Source: an uncultured Roseburia sp.
GTDB taxonomy: Bacteria > Bacillota > Clostridia > Lachnospirales > Lachnospiraceae
Reading direction: 5' to 3'
DNA length: 5,755 nucleotides
NCBI GenBank assembly: GCA_905206195.1
Contig: CAJLGN010000110.1
Location: 1-5,755 of the forward strand
A model generated the notes under the pieces. The model ran no database searches. It was not told the DNA's origin and worked only from the letters and a program-made list of their open reading frames with translations. Shown here one piece after another: positions 5,376 through 5,755 of the stretch. Numbering within the stretch: position 1 is the stretch's first letter; every line of letters starts with the position of its first letter. A program made the translations under genes and the position numbers.

Positions 5376-5489
5376 TGATTTTTTGAAATTTTGTACATCT
5401 TTCACAAATTTCCCTGTGTGGCAGGGCAATGAAATCATGGGATATTGTCAATTGTTCTGAGTTTAGAAAGATTTAATGAAAAGGTATAC

Positions 5490-5518
5490 TTTACATCAAT
5501 CGGGCATTTGTTTATAAT
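5490..5518 (+). promoter_or_regulatory. Sigma-A-type promoter of mecA
   Basis: TTTACA (5490-5495), a 17-nt spacer and a perfect TATAAT (5513-5518). Transcription would start near 5525, giving a leader of about 43 nt. It is divergent from the kinase-cluster promoter, with about 115 bp between the two -35 boxes. Confidence 0.8.
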
Positions 5519-5567
5519 AGATGTACAGTTTACAAGGTTTTCCGGATAAAAAGGAAGTGATAATATT

Positions 5568-5755
5568 ATGAAAATAGAAAAAGTAAACGACAACCAGATC
5601 CGCTGCACCTTGACGCGGGAGGATCTGGCAGAACGCCAGATTAAGCTGAGTGAGCTGGCGTACGGCACGGAGAAGGCAAAGCTTCTGTTCCGGGATATGA
5701 TGCAGCAGGCGGCCTACGAATTTGGGTTTGAGGCGGATGACATTCCGCTCATGAT
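5568..5755 (+). CDS. mecA: Adaptor protein MecA, N-terminal part (3' end outside window)
   Basis: Sixty-two complete codons are visible, beginning MKIEKVNDNQIRCTLTREDL and continuing through a helical stretch with QIKLSELAYGTEKAK and FRDMMQQAAYEFGF to DDIPLM. This is the N-terminal substrate-recognition domain of the Firmicute MecA/YpbH adaptor, which hands proteins such as ComK to the ClpC unfoldase for ClpCP degradation. It is unrelated to the methicillin-resistance mecA. The start is secure: AAGGAAGTGAT (5551-5561) nearly matches the full anti-Shine-Dalgarno complement six bases before ATG, and a strong promoter lies at 5490-5518. The C-terminal ClpC-binding domain is not in the window. 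The gene is divergent from the kinase cluster with 271 bp between starts. No functional link to the kinase is shown. Confidence 0.93.
   Translation, partial: MKIEKVNDNQIRCTLTREDLAERQIKLSELAYGTEKAKLLFRDMMQQAAYEFGFEADDIPLM

Noticed and set aside
5412..5426. Hairpin CCCTG-TGTGG-CAGGG in the divergent region as a terminator
   Set aside because: The stem is only 5 bp and no T-run follows on either strand.
5435..5668. A 77-codon minus-strand frame opposite mecA and its promoter
   Set aside because: It runs antisense to the secure MecA start and the mecA promoter and has no ribosome site; it reads as low-complexity shadow sequence.
1..5755. CRISPR array, tRNA, insertion sequence or attachment site
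   Set aside because: No regularly spaced repeats, cloverleaf, transposase or flanking terminal repeats were seen on reading both strands.

Overview
The window looks like a chromosomal segment from an anaerobic, spore-forming Firmicute, most likely a Clostridia member of the Lachnospiraceae type. The grounds are a MecA adaptor N-terminus, a CwlD-type sporulation amidase, a GH18 enzyme of the YaaH/YdhD type, AGGAGG-like ribosome sites and sigma-A-type promoters. No rRNA, tRNA, CRISPR array, insertion sequence or phage gene was seen. The taxonomy is inferred from protein character, not from a search.

Layout. (1) 1-213, plus strand: the last 70 codons of an unidentified gene. It converges on, and overlaps by 6 nt, the next gene. 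(2) 208-903, minus: cwlD-like N-acetylmuramoyl-L-alanine amidase. (3) 904-987: a hairpin plus T-run that resembles an intrinsic terminator and contains the cwlD ribosome site. (4) 988-2754, minus: a membrane-anchored GH18 protein with stalk and SH3-like domains and its own promoter at 2794-2821. That promoter shows the longer ATG start (2793) is wrong. (5) A probable terminator at 2871-2898. (6) 3009-3239, minus: a small hypothetical protein. (7) 3331-3966, minus: a single-domain MinD/ParA-like P-loop protein. (8) 3953-5296, minus: a Ser/Thr protein kinase fused to a second P-loop domain of the same kind. (9) A divergent promoter region. (10) 5568 to the window end, plus: N-terminus of MecA.

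The most interesting part is the kinase / P-loop / small-protein cluster read leftwards from a promoter at 5347-5375. The kinase frame is open through a complete N-lobe (glycine loop, beta-3 lysine) but has no ATG, GTG or TTG until codon 115. Its best start is an ATA behind a strong ribosome site. The next gene has a textbook AGGAGG exactly 8 nt before an ATT codon. Both genes therefore appear to use rare start codons of the class that initiation factor IF3 discriminates against, and a standard gene caller would truncate both. Both P-loop domains lack the Walker A lysine and share a G-x-G-x-T-H signature, so they look like paralogous, probably non-canonical NTPase or nucleotide-sensing domains under a kinase. 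I infer a signalling module whose target is not visible here.

The two cell-wall genes downstream (GH18 protein and CwlD) are separated from the kinase cluster by a terminator and a promoter, so a functional link to the kinase is not shown. CwlD and GH18 enzymes of this type are both known from spore-cortex metabolism.
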